Below are positions 45,501 to 58,500 of a DNA stretch of 64,000 nt, in pieces. Where the stretch lies: NCBI GenBank assembly GCA_011799875.1, contig CM022303.1, positions 731,922,587 through 731,986,586 of the forward strand, in the 5' to 3' direction. Numbering within the stretch: position 1 is the stretch's first letter; each line of letters begins with the position of its first letter. Position numbers and translations under genes: made by a program. The notes beneath the pieces were generated by a model, which saw nothing but the letters and a program-made list of their open reading frames with translations, was not told where the DNA came from and made no database searches. Origin of the DNA: Thinopyrum elongatum (taxonomy: Eukaryota > Streptophyta > Magnoliopsida > Poales > Poaceae).

Positions 45501-48500
45501 CGTCCGTGGCTAGGGTTTGAATCATGCAATTTTTGTTGATTATTTTGATGAAATGCCTACCTGTGAAGCTAAAATGATTTTTAGCAAAAATAACGGGCAA
45601 GCTATGGAAACCCGTAGTTTCAAATTCCAGCCAGTTCCACCGTGAATCGGCCGAGTTGTCCGAATGGCCAGGAGTAGCTACGAGGGTCGAAATGCATGAT
45701 TTTTTGGCGACCGTCCGTAAAATAGGGTCTGCTTTGAGGTAGACATGGAATGGCGCCGTTTGGGAGACCCTCCTTGTAGCCGCTTCACAAAAACACATTT
45801 TTTTAGCATTTAAAAAATGAAAAACGTTTTTTTTTTTTTGTGAACCAGTTGAACCTCGCTTTGGCAACATTATTTTTGCCATCAAAGACGAGGGCATGCG
45901 CCAAATTGGGTATTATCACAAACTATTCAACGAATGCGGCCATATCATTGCTCGTTTGATTGAAAGCCATGAATCTTCGTTCATGGTAGGTCATTTTTTA
46001 GAATACCTTTTCAAGAACACACCGGTATTCCAGTTTAGTATTTTTGCTAGTTGGTAGGCCACACTTGATGATGTGACGCGGGTGCTCTCCCCACTCATTT
46101 TTTTGATTTTTTTTGAATTTTTATCGGTGTTTTTCAAAAACCGGCTGATTTCGTCGCGCGGCCGTACGTGCTAGGGTTTGAATCATGCAAATCTTTGTTG
46201 ATTCTTTGATGAAATGCCTACCTGTGAAGCTAAAATGATTTTAGCAAAAATAACGGGCATGCTATGGAGGACCAGCAGTTCAAATTCCAGCCGGTTCCAG
46301 CTGAATCGGCCGAAGTTGTCTGATGGCCAGGAGTAGCTACGAGGGTCGGAAATGCATGATTTTTGGTGACCGTCCGTAAAATAGGGTCTGCTTTGGAGGT
46401 AGACATGGAATGGCGCCGTTTGGGATGACCCTCCTTGTAGCCGCTCACGAAAAACACCTGTTTTTTAGCATCAAAAAATGAAAAACGTTTTTTTTTTGTG
46501 AAACAAGTTGGAACCACCTCGCTTTGGCAACATTTTTTGCCATCCAAGACGGAGGCATGCGCCAAATTTGGCATATTATCACAAACTATTCAACGAATGC
46601 GGCCATTCATGCTCTTTTGGCTTAAAGCCATGAATCTTCGTTCATGGTAGGTCGTTTTTTAGAACACATTTTCAAGAAAACCCGGTATTCCAAGTTTAGT
46701 ATTTTTGCTAGTTGTAGGCCCCTTTGATAATGTGACGCGGAGGTCTCCCATTTTTTTGATTTTTTATTAATTTTTTTTACGGTGTTTTCAAAACCGCCGA
46801 TTTCGTCGCGGCGGCCGTCCGTGCTAGGTTTGAATCATGCAAATCTGTTGTTGATTATTTTATGAAATGCCTACCTGTGAAGCTAAAAATTTTATTAGCA
46901 AAAATAACGGGCAAGCTATGGAGACACCAGTAGTTCAAATTCCAGCCAGTTTCCACCTGAATCGGCCGAAGTGTTTTCCGAATGGCAGGGAGTAGCTACG
47001 AGGGTCGAAATCATGATTTTTGGCGACCGTTCCGTAAAATAGGGTCTGCTTTGAGGTAGACATGGATGGCCCGTTGGGATGACCCTCCTTGTAGCCGCTT
47101 CACACGAAAAACAACATTTTTAAGCATTTAAAAAAATGAAAAACAGTTTTTTTTTGTGAAACAAGTTGGAACCCCTCGCTTTGGCACATTATTTGCCATC
47201 ACAAGACGGAGGCATGCGCCAATATTTGGGCATATATCACAAAACTATTCAACGAATGCGGCCATATCATTGCTCGTTTGATTGAAAGCCATGAATCTTT
47301 GTCATGGTAGGGTCATTTTTTAGAATACCTTTTCAAGAAAACACCGGTATTCAAGTTTAGTATTTTTGCTAGTTGGTAGGCCCACTTGATGATGTGACGC
47401 GTGTGCTCTCTCCATTTTTTGATTTTTTTTTGAATTTTTTACGGTTTTTCAAAAACCGGCTGATTTCGTCCGGCGGCGGCCGTCCGTGGCTAGGGTTTGA
47501 ATCATGCAAATCTGTTGTTGATTCTTTGATGAATGCCTACCTGTGAAGCTAAAAATGATTTTAGCAAAAATAACGGGCAAGCTATGGGAGGACCCGCAGT
47601 TCAAATTCCAGCCGGTTCCAGCTGAATCGGCCGAAGGTTGTCTGAATGGCCAGGGAGTAGCTACGAGGGCGGAAATGCATGATTTTGGTGACCGTCCGTA
47701 AATAGGGTCTGCTTTGAGGTAGCATGAATGGCGCCGTTTGGGATGACCCTCCTGTAGCCGCTTCACAAAACACATGTTTTTAGCATTCAAAAAAAAAAAA
47801 ATTTTTGTGAAACAAGTTGGAACCCCGCTTTGGCACATTGTTTGCCATCACACAGACGGAGGCATGCCCAAATTTGGGCATATTATCACAAACTATTCAA
47901 AGAATGCGGCCATATCATGATCGTTTGGCTTGAAAGCCATGAATCTTCGTTCATGAGGTCGTTTTTAAACCCTTTTCAGAAAACACCGGTATTCCTGTTT
48001 AGTATTTTTGTTAGTTGGTAGGCCACATTTGATGATTACGCGGAGGTCTCCTCCCATTTTTTTGATTTTTTTTAATTTTTTAACGGTGTTTTCAAAAACC
48101 GGCCGTTTTGTCGCGGCGGCCGTCCGTGTCTAGGGTTTGAATCATGCAAATCTGTTTATTGATTCTTTGATGAAATGCCTACCTTGTGAAGCTAAAAAAT
48201 GATTTTAGCAAAAATACGGGCAACTAGGAGGACCCGCAGTTCAAATTCCAGCCGGTTCCAACTGAATCGGCTGAAGTTGTCTGAATGGCCGGGAGTAGCA
48301 ACGAGGGTCGAAATGCAATAATTTTTAGAACCGTTCGTCAACAGGGTCTGCTTAGGTAGACATGGAATGGCGCCGTTTGGATGACCTCCTTGTAGCCGCT
48401 TCACGAAAAACACATGTTTTTAGCATTCAAAAAATGAAAAAACGGTTTTTTTTTTTGTGAAACAAGTTTGAACCCTCGCTTTGGCAACATTTTGNNNNNN

Positions 48501-51500
48501 NNNNNNNNNNNNNNNNNNNCGGCCGAATGTTGTCCGAATGGCCAGGAGTAGCTACAGAGGTCGGAAATGCATGATTTTGGCGACCGTCCGGTAAAATAGG
48601 GTCTGCTTTGAGGTAGACATGGAATGGCGCCGTTTGGGATGACCCTCCTTGTAGCGCTTCACGAAAAACACATTTTTTAGCATTTAAAAAATGAAAAACG
48701 TTTTTTTTTTGTGAAACAAGTTGGAACCTCGCTTTGGCAACATTATTTGCCATCACAAGACGGAGGCATGCGCCAAATTTGGGCATATTATCACAAACTA
48801 TTCAACGAATGCGGCCATATCATTGCTCGTTTGATTGAAAGCCATGAATCTTCGTTCATGGTAGGGCTTTTTTAGAATACCTTTTCAAGAAAACACCGGT
48901 ATTCCAAGTTTAGTATTTTTGCTAGTTGGTAGGCCACACTTGATGATGTGACGCGGTGCTCTCCCATTTTTTTGATTTTTTTTGATTTTTACGGTGTTTT
49001 CAAAAACCGGCTGATTTCGTCGCGGCGGCGTCGTGGCTAGTTTGAATCATGCAAATCTGTTGTTGATTCTTTGATGAAATGCCTACCTGTGAAGCTAAAA
49101 TGATTTTAGCAAAAATAACGGGCATGCTATGGAGGACCAGCAGTTCAAATTAGCCGGTTCCAGCTGAATCGGCCGAAGGTTGTCTGAATGGCCAGGGAGT
49201 AGCTACGAGGGTCGGAAATGCATGATTTTTGGTGACCGTCCGTAAAATAGGGTCTGCTTTGAGGTAGACATGGAATGGCGCCGTTTGGGATGACCCTCTG
49301 TAGCCGCTTCACGAAAAACACATGTTTTTAGCATTCAAAAAATGAAAAACGTTTTTTTTTGTGAAACAAGTTGGAACCTCGCTTTGGCAACATTGTTTGC
49401 CATCACAAGACGGAGGCATGCGCCAAATTTGGGCATATTATCACAAACTATTCAACGATGCGGCCATATCATTGCTCGTTTGGCTTGAAAGCCATGAATC
49501 TTCGTTCATGGTAGGTCGTTTTTTAGAACACATTTTCAAGAAAACACCGGTATTCAAGTTTAGTATTTTTGCTAGTTGGTAGGCCCCATTTGATATGTGA
49601 CGCGGAGGTCTCCCATTTTTTTGATTTTTTATTAATTTTTTACGGTGTTTTCAAAACGGCCGATTCGTCGCGGCGGCCGTCCGTGGCTAGGGTTTGAATC
49701 ATGCAAATCTGTTGTTGATTATTTGAGAAATGCCTACCGTGAGACTAAAAATGATTTTAGCAAAAATAACGGGCAAGCTATGGAGAACCAGTTATCAATT
49801 CCAGCCGTTCCACCTGAATCGGCGCGAATGTTGTCCGAATGGCCAGGAGTAGCTACGAGGGTCGGAAATGCATGATTTTTGGCGACCGTCGTAAAAGGTC
49901 TGTTTGAGGTAGACATGGAATGGCGGCGCTTGGGATGACCCTCCTTGTAGCCGCTTCAACGAAAAACACATTTTTTTAGCATTTAAATGAAAAACAGTTT
50001 TTTTTTTGTGAAACAAGTTGGAACCTCGCTTTGGCAACATTATTTGCCATCACAAGACGGAGGCATGCGCCAAATTTGGGCATATTATCACAAACTATTC
50101 AACGAATGCGGCCAATCATTGCCGTTTGGATTGAAAGCCATGAATTTGTCATGGTAGTCTTTTTTAGAATACCTTTTCAAGAAAACACCGGTATTCCAAG
50201 TTTAGTATTTTTGCTAGTTGGTAGGCCACACTTGATGATTGTGACGCGGTGCTCTCCATTTTTTGATTTTTTTTAATTTTTTACGGTGTTTCAAAAACCG
50301 GCTGATTTCGTCGCGGCGGCGTCCGTGGCTAGGGTTTGAATCATGCAAATCTGTTGTTGATTCTTTGATGAAATGCCTACCTGTGAAGCAAAAATGATTT
50401 TTAGCAAAAATAACGGGCAAGCTATGGAGGACCGCATTAAATTCCAGCCGGTTCCAGCTGAATCGGCCGAAGGTTGTCTGAATGGCCAGGGAGTAGCTAC
50501 GAGGGTCGGAAATGCATGATTTTTGGTGACGTCCGTAAAATAGGGTCTGCTTTGAGGTAGACATGGAATGGCGCCGTTTGGGATGACCCTCCTTGTAGCC
50601 GCTTCACGAAAAACCATGTTTTTGCATATTCAAAAATGAAAAAAAATTTGTGAAACAAGTTGGAACCCCGCTTTGGCAACATTGTTTGCCATCACAAGAC
50701 GGAGGCATGCGCCAAATTTGGGCATATTATCACAAACTATTCAAAGAATGCGGCCATATCATTGATCGTTTGGCTTGAAAGCCATGAATCTTGTTCATGG
50801 TAGGTCGTTTTTTAGAACACCTTTTCAAGAAAACACCGGTATCCAGTTTAGTATTTTGTTAGTTGGTAGGCCACATTATGATGTGACGCGGAGGTCTCCC
50901 ATTTTTTTGATTTTTTTTAATTTTTTACGGTGTTTTCAAAAACCGGCGATTTTGTCGCGGCGGCCGTCCGTGGCTAGGGTTTGAATCATGAAATCTGTAT
51001 GTGATTCTTTGATGAAATGCCTACCTGTGAAGCTAAAAATGATTTTAGCAAAAATAACGGGCAAGCTATGGAGGACCCGCAGTTCAAATTCCAGCCGGTT
51101 CCAACTGAATCGGCTGAAGGTTGTTGAATGGCGAGAGTAGTAGCTACGAGGGTCGAAATGCATAATTTTTAGCAACCGTTCGTCAAAAGGGTCTGCTTTG
51201 AGGTAGACATGGAATGGCGCCGTTTGGGATGACCCTCTTGTAGCCGCTTCACGAAAAAACACATGTTTTTAGCATTCAAAAATGAAAAAAACGGTTTTTT
51301 TTTGTGAAACAAGTTTGAACCTCGCTTTGGCAACATTTTTGCCATCACAAGACGGAGGCATGTGCTAAATTTGGGCATATTATCACAACTATTCAACGAA
51401 TGCGGCCATATCATTGCTCGTTTGGATTGAAAGTCATGAATCTTCGTTCATGGTTGGTCGTTTTTAGAATACCTTTTCAAGAAAACACCGGTATTCCAAG

Positions 51501-52544
51501 TTTAGTATTTTTGCTAGTTGGTAGGCACATTTGATGATGTGACAGGAGGTCTACCATTTTTTGTTTTTTTTTTAATTTTTTTACGGTGTTTCAAAAACCG
51601 TCCGATTTCGTCGCGGCGAATGTCCGTGGCTAGGGTTTGAATCATGCAAATCTGTTGTTGATTCTTGTTGAAAATGCACCTGTGAAGCCAAAAAGATTTT
51701 TAGCAAAAAATGCGGGCAAGCTATGGAGGACCCACAGTTCAAATTCCAGCCGGTTCAACTGAATCGACCAAAGGTTGTCTGAATGGCCAGGAGTAGCTAC
51801 GAGGGTCGGAAATACATGATTTTTGGCGACCGTCCGTAAAATAGGGTCTGCTTTGAGGTAGACATGGAATGGCGCCGTTTGGGATGACCCTCCTTGTAGC
51901 CGCTTCACGAAAAAACACATGTTTTTAGTATTCAAAAAATGAAAACGGTTTTTTTTGTGAAACAAGTTGGAACCTCGTTTGGCAACATTGTTTGCCATCT
52001 CAAGACAGAGGCATGCGCCTAATTTGGGCAAAGTATCCCAAACTATTCAACGAATGCGGCCGTATCATTGCTCGTTTGGCTTGAAAGCCATGAATCTTCG
52101 TTCATGGTAGGTCGTTTTTAGAACACATTTTCAAGAAAACACGGTATTCCAAGTTTAGTATTTTTGCTAGTTGGTAGGCCACATTTGATGAAGTGACGCG
52201 GGGTGGTTCTATTTTTTTGATTTTTTTTTAATTTTTTACGGTGTTTTCAAAAACCGGCAGATTTCGTCGCGGCGGCCGGCCGTGGCTACGGTTTGAATCA
52301 TGCAAATCTGTTGTTGATCTTTGATGAATGCCTACCTGTGAAGCTAAAAATGAATTTTAGCAAAAATAACGGGCAAGCTATGGAGGACCACAGTTCAAAT
52401 TCCAGCCGGTTCCAACTGAATCGACCCAAGGTTGTTGAATGGCCGGAGTAGCTACGAGGTTCGAAATGCATAATTTTTGGCGACCGTCCGTAAAATAGGG
52501 TCTGCTTTGAGGTAGACATGGAATGGCGCCGTTTGGGATGACCC
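36595..52544 (-). repeat. Satellite array block B: inverted orientation and error-rich
   Basis: At 36594/36595 the array switches to the reverse complement. It is also peppered with 1-3-bp insertions, deletions and homopolymer runs (G8-G9 near 42172-42181, A and G runs at 37170-37190 and 38280-38340). The error load is extreme from 36.6 to about 44 kb and milder from 44 to 52.5 kb. Clean blocks A and C show hardly any such indels. Read in reverse, monomer types run L L3 D S G S'' G, N gap, D S G S'' G G S'' and on. Real satellite monomers that lost selection would show substitutions as well as indels; here indels dominate, as in uncorrected single-molecule reads. No gene should be called here. 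Confidence 0.9.
48495..48519. other. Assembly gap (25 N)
   Basis: Exactly 25 N residues lie within block B. The left flank belongs to a type D monomer (GTTTGAACCCTCGC) and the right flank to a type G monomer (CGGCCGAATGTTGTCCG). The phase on the two sides differs, so more than 25 bp is missing or the two sides do not belong together. Confidence 0.98.
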
Positions 52545-55500
52545 TCCCAACTAGCAAAAATACTAAACTTGGAATACCGGTGTTTTCTTGAAAAGGTATT
52601 CTAAAAAACGACCTACCATGAACGAAGATTCATGGCTTTCAATCCAAACGAGCAATGATATGGCCGCATTCGTTGAATAGTTTCAGATAATATGCCCAAA
52701 TTTAGCACATGCCTCTGTCTTGTGATGGCAAACAATGTTGCCAAAGCGAGGTTCCAACTTGTTTCACACAAAAAACCGTTTTTTATTTTTTGAATGCTAA
52801 AAACATGTGTTTTTCGTGAAGCGGCTACAAGGAGGGTCATCCCAAACGGCGCCATTCCATGTCTACCTCAAAGCAGACCCTATTTTACGGACGGTCGCCA
52901 AAAATTATGCATTTCGAACCTCGTAGCTACTCCCGGCCATTCAGACAACCTTGGGTCGATTCAGTTGGAACCGGCTGGAATTTGAACTGTGGGTCCTCCA
53001 TAGCTTGCCCGTTATTTTTGCTAAAAATTCATTTTTAGCTTCACAGGTAGGCATTTCATCAAAGAATCAACAACAGATTTGCATGATTCAAACCGTAGCC
53101 ACGGACGGCCGCCGCGACGAAATCTGCCGGTTTTTGAAAACACCGTAAAAAATTCAAAAAAAATCAAATGATTGGAGACCACCGCGTCACTTCATCAAAT
53201 GTGGCCTACCAACTAGCAAAAATACTAAACTTGGAATACCGGTGTTTTCTTGAAAATGTGTTCTCAAAAACGACCTACCATGAACGAAGATTCATGGCTT
53301 TCAAGCCAAACGAGCAATGATATGGCCGCATTCATTGAATAGTTTGTGATAATTTGCCCAAATTTGGCATGCCTCTCTCTTGAGATGGCAAACAATGTTG
53401 CCAAAGCGAGGTTCCAACTTGTTTCACAAAAAAACCGTTTTTCATTTTTTGAATACTAAAAACATGTGTTTTTCGTGAAGCGGCTACAAGGAGGGTCATC
53501 CCAAACGGCGCCATTCCATGTCTACCTCAAAGCAGACCCTATTTTACGGACGGTCGCCAAAAATCATGTATTTCCGACCCTCGTAGCTACTCCTGGCCAT
53601 TCAGACAACCTTGGGTCGATTCAGTTGGAACCGGCTGGAATTTGAACTTTGGGTCCGCCATAGCTTGCCCGTTATTTTTGCGAAAAATCATTTTTGGCTT
53701 CACAGGTAGGCATTTCATCAAAGAATCAACAACGGATTTGCATGATTCAAACCCTAGCCACGGACGTTTGCCGCGACGAAATCGGACGGTTTTTGAAAAC
53801 ACCGTAAAAAAATTCAAAAAAAATCAAAAAAATGGTAGACCTCCGTGTCACATCATCAAATGTGGCCTACCAACTAGCAAAAATACTAAACTTGGAATAC
53901 CGGTGTTTTCTTGAAAAGGTATTCTAAAAAACGACCTACCATGAACGAAGATTCATGGCTTTCAATCCAAACGAGCAATGATATGGCCGCATTCGTTGAA
54001 TAGTTTCAGATAATATGCCCAAATTTAGCACATGCCTCTGTCTTGTGATGGCAAACAATGTTGCCAAAGCGAGGTTCCAACTTGTTTCACACAAAAAACC
54101 GTTTTTTATTTTTTGAATGCTAAAAACATGTGTTTTTCGTGAAGCGGCTACAAGGAGGGTCATCCCAAACGGCGCCATTCCATGTCTACCTCAAAGCAGA
54201 CCCTATTTTACGGACGGTCGCCAAAAATTATGCATTTCGAACCTCGTAGCTACTCCCGGCCATTCAAACAACCTTGGGTCGATTCAGTTGGAACCGGCTG
54301 GAATTTGAACTGTGGGTCCTCCATAGCTTGCCCGTTATTTTTGCTAAAATTCATTTTTAGCTTCACAGGTAGGCATTTCATCAAAGAATCAACAACAGAT
54401 TTGCATGATTCAAACCGTAGCCACGGCCGGCCGCCGCGACGAAATCTGCCGGTTTTTGAAAACACCGTAAAAAATTTAAAAAAAATCAAAAAAATAGGAG
54501 ACCACCGCGTCACTTCATCAAATGTGGCCTACCAACTAGCAAAAATACTAAACTTGGAATACCGGTGTTTTCTTGAAAATGTGTTCTAAAAAACGACCTA
54601 CCATGAACGAAGATTCATGGCTTTCAAGCCAAACGAGCAATGATACGGCCGCATTCGTTGAATAGTTTGTGATACTTTGCCCAAATTAGGCGCATGCCTC
54701 TGTCTTGAGATGGCAAACAATGTTGCCAAAGCGAGGTTCCAACTTGTTTCACAAAAAAACCGTTTTTCATTTTTTGAATACTAAAAACATGTGTTTTTCG
54801 TGAAGCGGCTACAAGGAGGGTCATCCCAAACGGCGCCATTCCATGTCTACCTCAAAGCAGACCCTATTTTACGGACGGTCGCCAAAAATCATGTATTTCC
54901 GACCCTCGTAGCTACTCCTGGCCATTCAGACAACCTTTGGTCGATTCAGTTGGAACCGGCTGGAATTTGAACTGTGGGTCCTCCATAGCTTGCCCGCTAT
55001 TTTTGCTAAAAATCATTTTTGGCTTCACAGGTAGGCATTTCATCAAAGAATCAACAACAGATTTGCATGATTCAAACCCTAGCCACGGACATTCGCCGCG
55101 ACGAAATCGGACGGTTTTTGAAAACACCGTAAAAAAATTAAAAAAAAATCAAAAAAATGGTAGACCTCCGTGTCACATCATCAAATGTGGCCTACCAACT
55201 AGCAAAAATACTAAACTTGGAATACCGGTGTTTTCTTGAAAAGGTATTCTAAAAAACGACCAACCATGAACGAAGATTCATGACTTTCAATCCAAACGAG
55301 CAATGATATGGCCGCATTCGTTGAATAGTTTGTGATAATATGCCCAAATTTAGCACATGCCTCCGTCTTGTGATGGCAAAAAATGTTGCCAAAGCGAGGT
55401 TCAAACTTGTTTCACAAAAAAAAACCGTTTTTCATTTTTTGAATGCTAAAAACATGTGTTTTTCGTGAAGCGGCTACAAGGAGGGTCATCCCAAACGGCG

Positions 55501-58500
55501 CCATTCCATGTCTACCTCAAAGCAGACCCTGTTTGACGAACGGTTGCTAAAAATTATGCATTTCGACCCTCGTAGCTACTCCCGGCCATTCAGACAACCT
55601 TCAGCCGATTCAGTTGGAACCGGCTGGAATTTGAACTGCGGGTCCTCCATAGCTTGCCCGTTATTTTTGCTAAAAATCATTTTTAGCTTCACAGGTAGGC
55701 ATTTCATCAAAGAATCAATAACAGATTTGCATGATTCAAACCCTAGCCACGGACGGCCGCCGCGACAAAATCGGCCGGTTTTTGAAAACACCGTAAAAAA
55801 TTAAAAAAAAATCAAAAAAATGGGAGACCTCCGCGTCACATCATCAAATGTGGCCTACCAACTAACAAAAATACTAAACATGGAATACCGGTGTTTTCTT
55901 GAAAAGGTGTTCTAAAAAACGACCTACCATGAACGAAGATTCATGGCTTTCAAGCCAAACGATCAATGATATGGCCGCATTCTTTGAATAGTTTGTGATA
56001 ATATGCCCAAATTTGGCGCATGCCTCCGTCTTGTGATGGCAAACAATGTTGCCAAAGCGGGGTTCCAACTTGTTTCACAAATTTTTTTTTTTCATTTTTT
56101 GAATGCTAAAAACATGTGTTTTTCGTGAAGCGGCTACAAGGAGGGTCATCCCAAACGGCGCCATTCCATGTCTACCTCAAAGCAGACCCTATTTTACGGA
56201 CGGTCACCAAAAATCATGCATTTCCGACCCTCGTAGCTACTCCCTGGCCATTCAGACAACCTTCGGCCGATTCAGCTGGAACCGGCTGGAATTTGAACTG
56301 CGGGTCCTCCATAGCTTGCCCGTTATTTTTGCTAAAAATCATTTTTAGCTTCACAGGTAGGCATTTCATCAAAGAATCAACAACAGATTTGCATGATTCA
56401 AACCCTAGCCACGGACGGCCGCCGCGACGAAATCAGCCGGTTTTTGAAAACACCGTAAAAAATTAAAAAAAAATCAAAAAAATGGGAGAGCACCGCGTCA
56501 CATCATCAAGTGTGGCCTACCAACTAGCAAAAATACTAAACTTGGAATACCGGTGTTTTCTTGAAAAGGTATTCTAAAAAATGACCTACCATGAACAAAG
56601 ATTCATGGCTTTCAATCCAAACGAGCAATGATATGGCCGCATTCGTTGAATAGTTTGTGATAATATGCCCAAATTTGGCGCATGCCTCCGTCTTGTGATG
56701 GCAAATAATGTTGCCAAAGCGAGGTTCCAACTTGTTTCACAAAAAAAAACTGTTTTTCATTTTTTAAATGCTAAAAAAATGTGTTTTTCGTGAAGCGGCT
56801 ACAAGGAGGGTCATCCCAAACGGCGCCATTCCATGTCTACCTCAAAGCAGACCCTATTTTACGGACGGTCGCCAAAAATCATGCATTTCCGACCCTCGTA
56901 GCTACTCCTGGCCATTCGGACAACATTCGGCCGATTCAGGTGGAACTGGCTGGAATTTGAACTACGGGTTCTCCATAGCTTGCCCGTTATTTTTGCTAAA
57001 TAATCATTTTTAGCTTCACAGGTAGGCATTTCATCAAATAATCAACAACAGATTTGCATGATTCAAACCCTAGCCACGGACGGCCGCCGCGACGAAATCG
57101 GCCGGTTTTTGAAAACACCGTAAAAAATTAATAAAAAATCAAAAAAATGGGAGACCTCCGCGTCACATTATCAAATGGGGCCTACCAACTAGCAAAAATA
57201 CTAAACTTGGAATACCGGTGTTTTCTTGAAAATGTGTTCTAAAAAACGACCTACCATGAACGAAGATTCATGGCTTTCAAGCCAAACGAGCAATGATATG
57301 GCCGCATTCGTTGAATAGTTTGTGATAATATGCCCAAATTTGGCGCATGCCTCCGTCTTGAGATGGCAAAAAATGTTGCCAAAGCGAGGTTCCAACTTGT
57401 TTCACAAAAAAAACCGTTTTTCATTTTTTGAATGCTAAAAACATGTGTTTTTCGTGAAGCGGCTACAAGGAGGGTCATCCCAAACGGCGCCATTCCATGT
57501 CTACCTCAAAGCAGACCCTATTTTACGGACGGTCACCAAAAATCATGCATTTCCGACCCTCGTAGCTACTCCCTGGCCATTCAGACAACCTTCGGCCGAT
57601 TCAGCTGGAACCGGCTGGAATTTGAACTGCTGGTCCTCCATAGCATGCCCGTTATTTTTGCTAAAAATCATTTTTAGCTTCACAGGTAGGCATTTCATCA
57701 AAGAATCAACAACAGATTTGCATGATTCAAACCCTAGCCACGTACGGCCGCCGCGACGAAATCAGCCGGTTTTTGAAAACACCGTAAAAAATTCAAAAAA
57801 AATCAAAAAAATGGGAGAGCACCGCGTCACATCATCAAGTGTGGCCTACCAACTAGCAAAAATACTAAACTTGGAATACCGGTGTTTTCTTGAAAAGGTA
57901 TTCTAAAAAATGACCTACCATGAACGAAGATTCATGGCTTTCAATCGAAACGAGCAATGATATGGCCGCATTCGTTGAATAGTTTGTGATAATATGCCCA
58001 AATTTGGCGCATGCCTCCGTCTTGTGATGGCAAATAATGTTGCCAAAGCGAGGTTCCAACTTGTTTCACAAAAAAAAAAACTGTTTTTCATTTTTTAAAT
58101 GCTAAAAAAATGTGTTTTTCGTGAAGCGGCTACAAGGAGGGTCATCCCAAACGGCGCCATTCCATGTCTACCTCAAAGCAGACCCTATTTTACGGACGGT
58201 CGCCAAAAATCATGCATTTCCGACCCTCGTAGCTACTCCTGGCCATTCGGACAACATTCGGCCGATTCAGGTGGAACTGGCTGGAATTTGAACTACGGGT
58301 TCTCCATAGCTTGCCCGTTATTTTTGCTAAATAATCATTTTTAGCTTCACAGGTAGGCATTTCATCAAATAATCAACAACATATTTGCATGATTCAAACC
58401 CTAGCCACGGACGGCCGCCGCGACGAAATCGGCCGCTTTTTGAAAACACCGTAAAAAATTAATAAAAAATCAAAAAAATGGGAGACCTCCGCGTCACATC

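Noticed and set aside
36595..48494. Short ORFs rich in Lys, Phe and Gly in the noisy block
   Set aside because: Products of homopolymer insertions in error-rich inverted satellite sequence; no counterpart in clean monomers.
36594..52545. True biological inversion within the satellite
   Set aside because: Indel noise confined to the inverted part, an N gap inside it, and mirror copies of private variants of the clean blocks favour an assembly artefact; kept as a testable alternative in the findings.
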